9,109 nt of DNA from Actinomycetes bacterium (lineage in GTDB: Bacteria > Actinomycetota > CALGFH01): assembly GCA_030152105.1 (NCBI GenBank), contig JASLIH010000474.1, positions 1 to 9,109 on the forward strand, read 5' to 3'. A program made the translations under genes and the position numbers. Position 1 is the first letter of the stretch. Each line of letters starts with the position of its first letter. Below are positions 7,952-9,109 of the stretch, in pieces. The notes beneath the pieces were generated by a model. That model was given only the letters and a program-made list of their open reading frames with translations, did not search any database and had not been told where the DNA came from.

Positions 7952-8804
7952 ATGGCCGGACGGTTTCGTCCTCGGCGGCGCGGCCTGGTGGCGCTGTCGG
8001 CTGCTGCTGGGCTGCTGGTGGTCGGCTGGCTGGCGACCACGCCGTGGCTGGTCGACCACTGGCCGCGGGTCCTGGCGGTGGTGCTGTTCCTGTTCGTCTT
8101 CGTGGTCCCGCGCTGGTTCGTGCCGGCCCGCTCGGCGGCCTCGCTGGCAGGAGTCGAGGACCCGGCGGCCAGGGGCCGGCTGGAGGACGACCGGCTGAAG
8201 CTGCAGAACGACGTCCGCATCGGGCTGCTCCAGGCGGTCGCCGGGGTGGCCGTGATCGCCGCCGTGGTGGTGACCTGGCAGCAGCTGGAGACCGACCGCC
8301 GCCAGCTCCGCCAGCAGCTGGAGGTGGCCGGCCAGGAGCAGGCCGGCGAGCGCTTCGCCCAGGCCCTCGACCAGCTGGGCAGCGAGCAGCTGGACGTCCG
8401 CCTCGGCGGCATCTACGGGCTGGAGCGGGTCGCGGCCCGGGCGTCGGGGGCGGCCCTGGCCGCCGGCGGCGCCTACCGGCTGCCGCCGGAGGTGTCAGGG
8501 GGGACGGCCGACCCGGCCCCGGCCGGGTGGTGGGCGTCCCAGGACCGGGTCCAGGTGTTCGAGATCCTGTCCGCCTATGTCCGGACGACCTCGCACCGGC
8601 CGCCGGTCGGGCTCGCCGGGCGGTGCTGGGCGGCGACCCGCCGCTGGACCTGAGCGGATCGCTGCTGGGCGGGGCCCGGCCCGGCTGGCCGGGGCCGACC
8701 TGCGCGGCGCCCACCTGGCCGGGGCCAAGGTCAGCGCCGCCACCGGCTGGCCGTCGGGCTTCGACTGGCGGGCCGCCGGGGCCCGGCTGGTCGAGAGCTG
8801 CTAG
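7952..8804 (+). pseudogene. Membrane-anchored pentapeptide-repeat protein gene, broken by two frameshifts
   Basis: The first frame (7952-8653, 233 residues, stop TGA) has a basic N-terminus, two hydrophobic segments (about 11-28 and 39-54), a third (90-109) and a charged, coiled-coil-like stretch (110-135). It continues into RFAQALDQLGSEQLDVRLGG (134-153) and VFEILSAYVR (202-211), regions typical of actinobacterial pentapeptide-repeat membrane proteins. It then ends without any repeat. The repeats continue in two other frames: AVLGGDPPLDLSGSLLGGAR (8620-8679) and then LAGADLRGAHLAGAKV onward (8685-8804), ending with GWPSGFDWRAAGARLVES, a usual C-terminus of this family. The first shift lies near 8602-8620 and is a net loss of 3n+1 nt. 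The second is explained by a duplicated CCCGG. The repaired protein would have only about five repeats, so it is also short. The ATG at 7952 is preferred to an in-frame TTG at 7940. The function of this family is unknown. A sequencing or assembly error is the main alternative to true decay. Confidence 0.8.
8675..8684. repeat. 5-bp tandem duplication (CCCGG twice) causing a frameshift
   Basis: CCCGG occurs back to back at 8675-8679 and 8680-8684. Removing one copy joins GGG GCC CGG to CTG GCC GGG GCC GAC. This gives the pentapeptide series SLLGG-ARLAG-ADLRG-AHLAG in perfect register, so the duplication is the simplest explanation of the second frame break. Confidence 0.75.
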
Positions 8805-9109
8805 CGCCGAGCGAGGCGGGCCGCGAGGAGCCCGGCGGCCCGGTGGGCCAGGGCCATCACCGACAGCATCGGGTTGACGCCGCTGGCCGTCGGGAACAAC
8901 GAGGCGTCGGCCACATACAGCCCCGCCAGCTCATGGGTCTGGTGGTCGGGGCCGACGGCCGAGGTCGCCGGGTCGGTGCCGATGCGGCACGAGCCCATCT
9001 GGTGGTACGAGACGAGGGTGACCCGGCCGCCGCCGAACCCGGCCCGCCGCGTCGCCTCGGCCCAGGCCCGGTGGGCGGCCGGGTCGCCGGGGCGGAAGGC
9101 GAGCCGCCG
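8801..9109 (-). CDS. GMC-family oxidoreductase, C-terminal part (cut by right window edge)
   Basis: Only the last 102 residues are present; the frame is open to the window edge, where the N-terminal FAD-binding region would lie. The fragment shows the GMC C-terminal signature. SYHQMGSCRIGTDP (residues 34-47 of the fragment) carries the likely catalytic histidine H36. It is followed by GLYVADASLFPTASGVNPML (63-82), where the Asn of GVNPM is the usual His/Asn partner, and then a final helix. These flavoenzymes oxidise alcohols, sugars or sterols using FAD. The HQMGSCR context resembles the long-chain alcohol oxidase and sugar dehydrogenase branches, but the fragment is too short to decide the substrate. 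The gene converges on the pentapeptide-repeat gene, and the two stop codons overlap in the palindrome CTAG (8801-8804), leaving no room for a terminator between them. Confidence 0.92.
   Translation of the reverse strand, partial: RRLAFRPGDPAAHRAWAEATRRAGFGGGRVTLVSYHQMGSCRIGTDPATSAVGPDHQTHELAGLYVADASLFPTASGVNPMLSVMALAHRAAGLLAARLARR

Noticed and set aside
8602..8684. Programmed ribosomal frameshifting in the pentapeptide-repeat gene
   Set aside because: Two shifts in the same gene would be needed. I see no clear slippery heptamer with a downstream structure, and the second shift is explained exactly by a 5-bp duplication.
7393..8877. Plus-strand open frame of 494 codons over the DUF885 gene and the pentapeptide gene
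   Set aside because: Most of it is antisense shadow. Only a short stretch (about 8620-8679) encodes real pentapeptide sequence, as a frameshifted piece of the gene starting at 7952.
1..9109. CRISPR array, tRNA or rRNA gene, insertion sequence, defence or biosynthetic cluster
   Set aside because: Apart from short gaps, the window is filled by core-metabolism genes and the two right-hand genes. No regularly spaced repeats, cloverleaf sequences, transposase motifs or terminal inverted repeats were seen.

Overview
The window is very GC-rich throughout and dense with long spurious open frames on both strands. The gene order tkt-tal-zwf, the actinobacterial type of transaldolase, the GTG starts and the DUF885 protein all point to a high-GC Gram-positive actinobacterium. 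I cannot place it more precisely from the sequence.

Layout, left to right. From 1 to 4039, all on the minus strand and read right to left, lies a pentose-phosphate operon: transketolase (tkt), transaldolase (tal) and the N-terminal part of glucose-6-phosphate dehydrogenase (zwf, cut by the left edge). The tkt-tal gap is 20 nt, and the tal stop and zwf start overlap as ATGA. Upstream, also on the minus strand, is polyphosphate kinase 1 (ppk, 4124-6256). It is preceded by a DUF885-family putative metallopeptidase (6319-7833). A divergent intergenic region (7834-7951) follows. On the plus strand there is then a membrane-anchored pentapeptide-repeat protein gene (7952-8804) whose reading frame is broken twice. 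One break is explained exactly by a 5-bp tandem duplication (CCCGG twice). The right edge holds the C-terminal 102 residues of a GMC-family oxidoreductase on the minus strand. Its stop codon shares a palindromic CTAG with the stop of the pentapeptide gene.

How the genes fit together. Zwf opens the oxidative pentose-phosphate branch and makes NADPH, and Tkt and Tal run the non-oxidative rearrangements. Their co-transcription is standard in actinobacteria. Ppk handles polyphosphate storage and may be linked to phosphate or energy state, but nothing here shows a direct functional tie to the pentose-phosphate operon. The DUF885 gene is close enough to ppk (62 nt) to be co-transcribed.

Most of the window is ordinary core metabolism. 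I do not see an undescribed system. The item most worth a second look is the doubly frameshifted pentapeptide-repeat gene, which is either a recent pseudogene or an assembly error.
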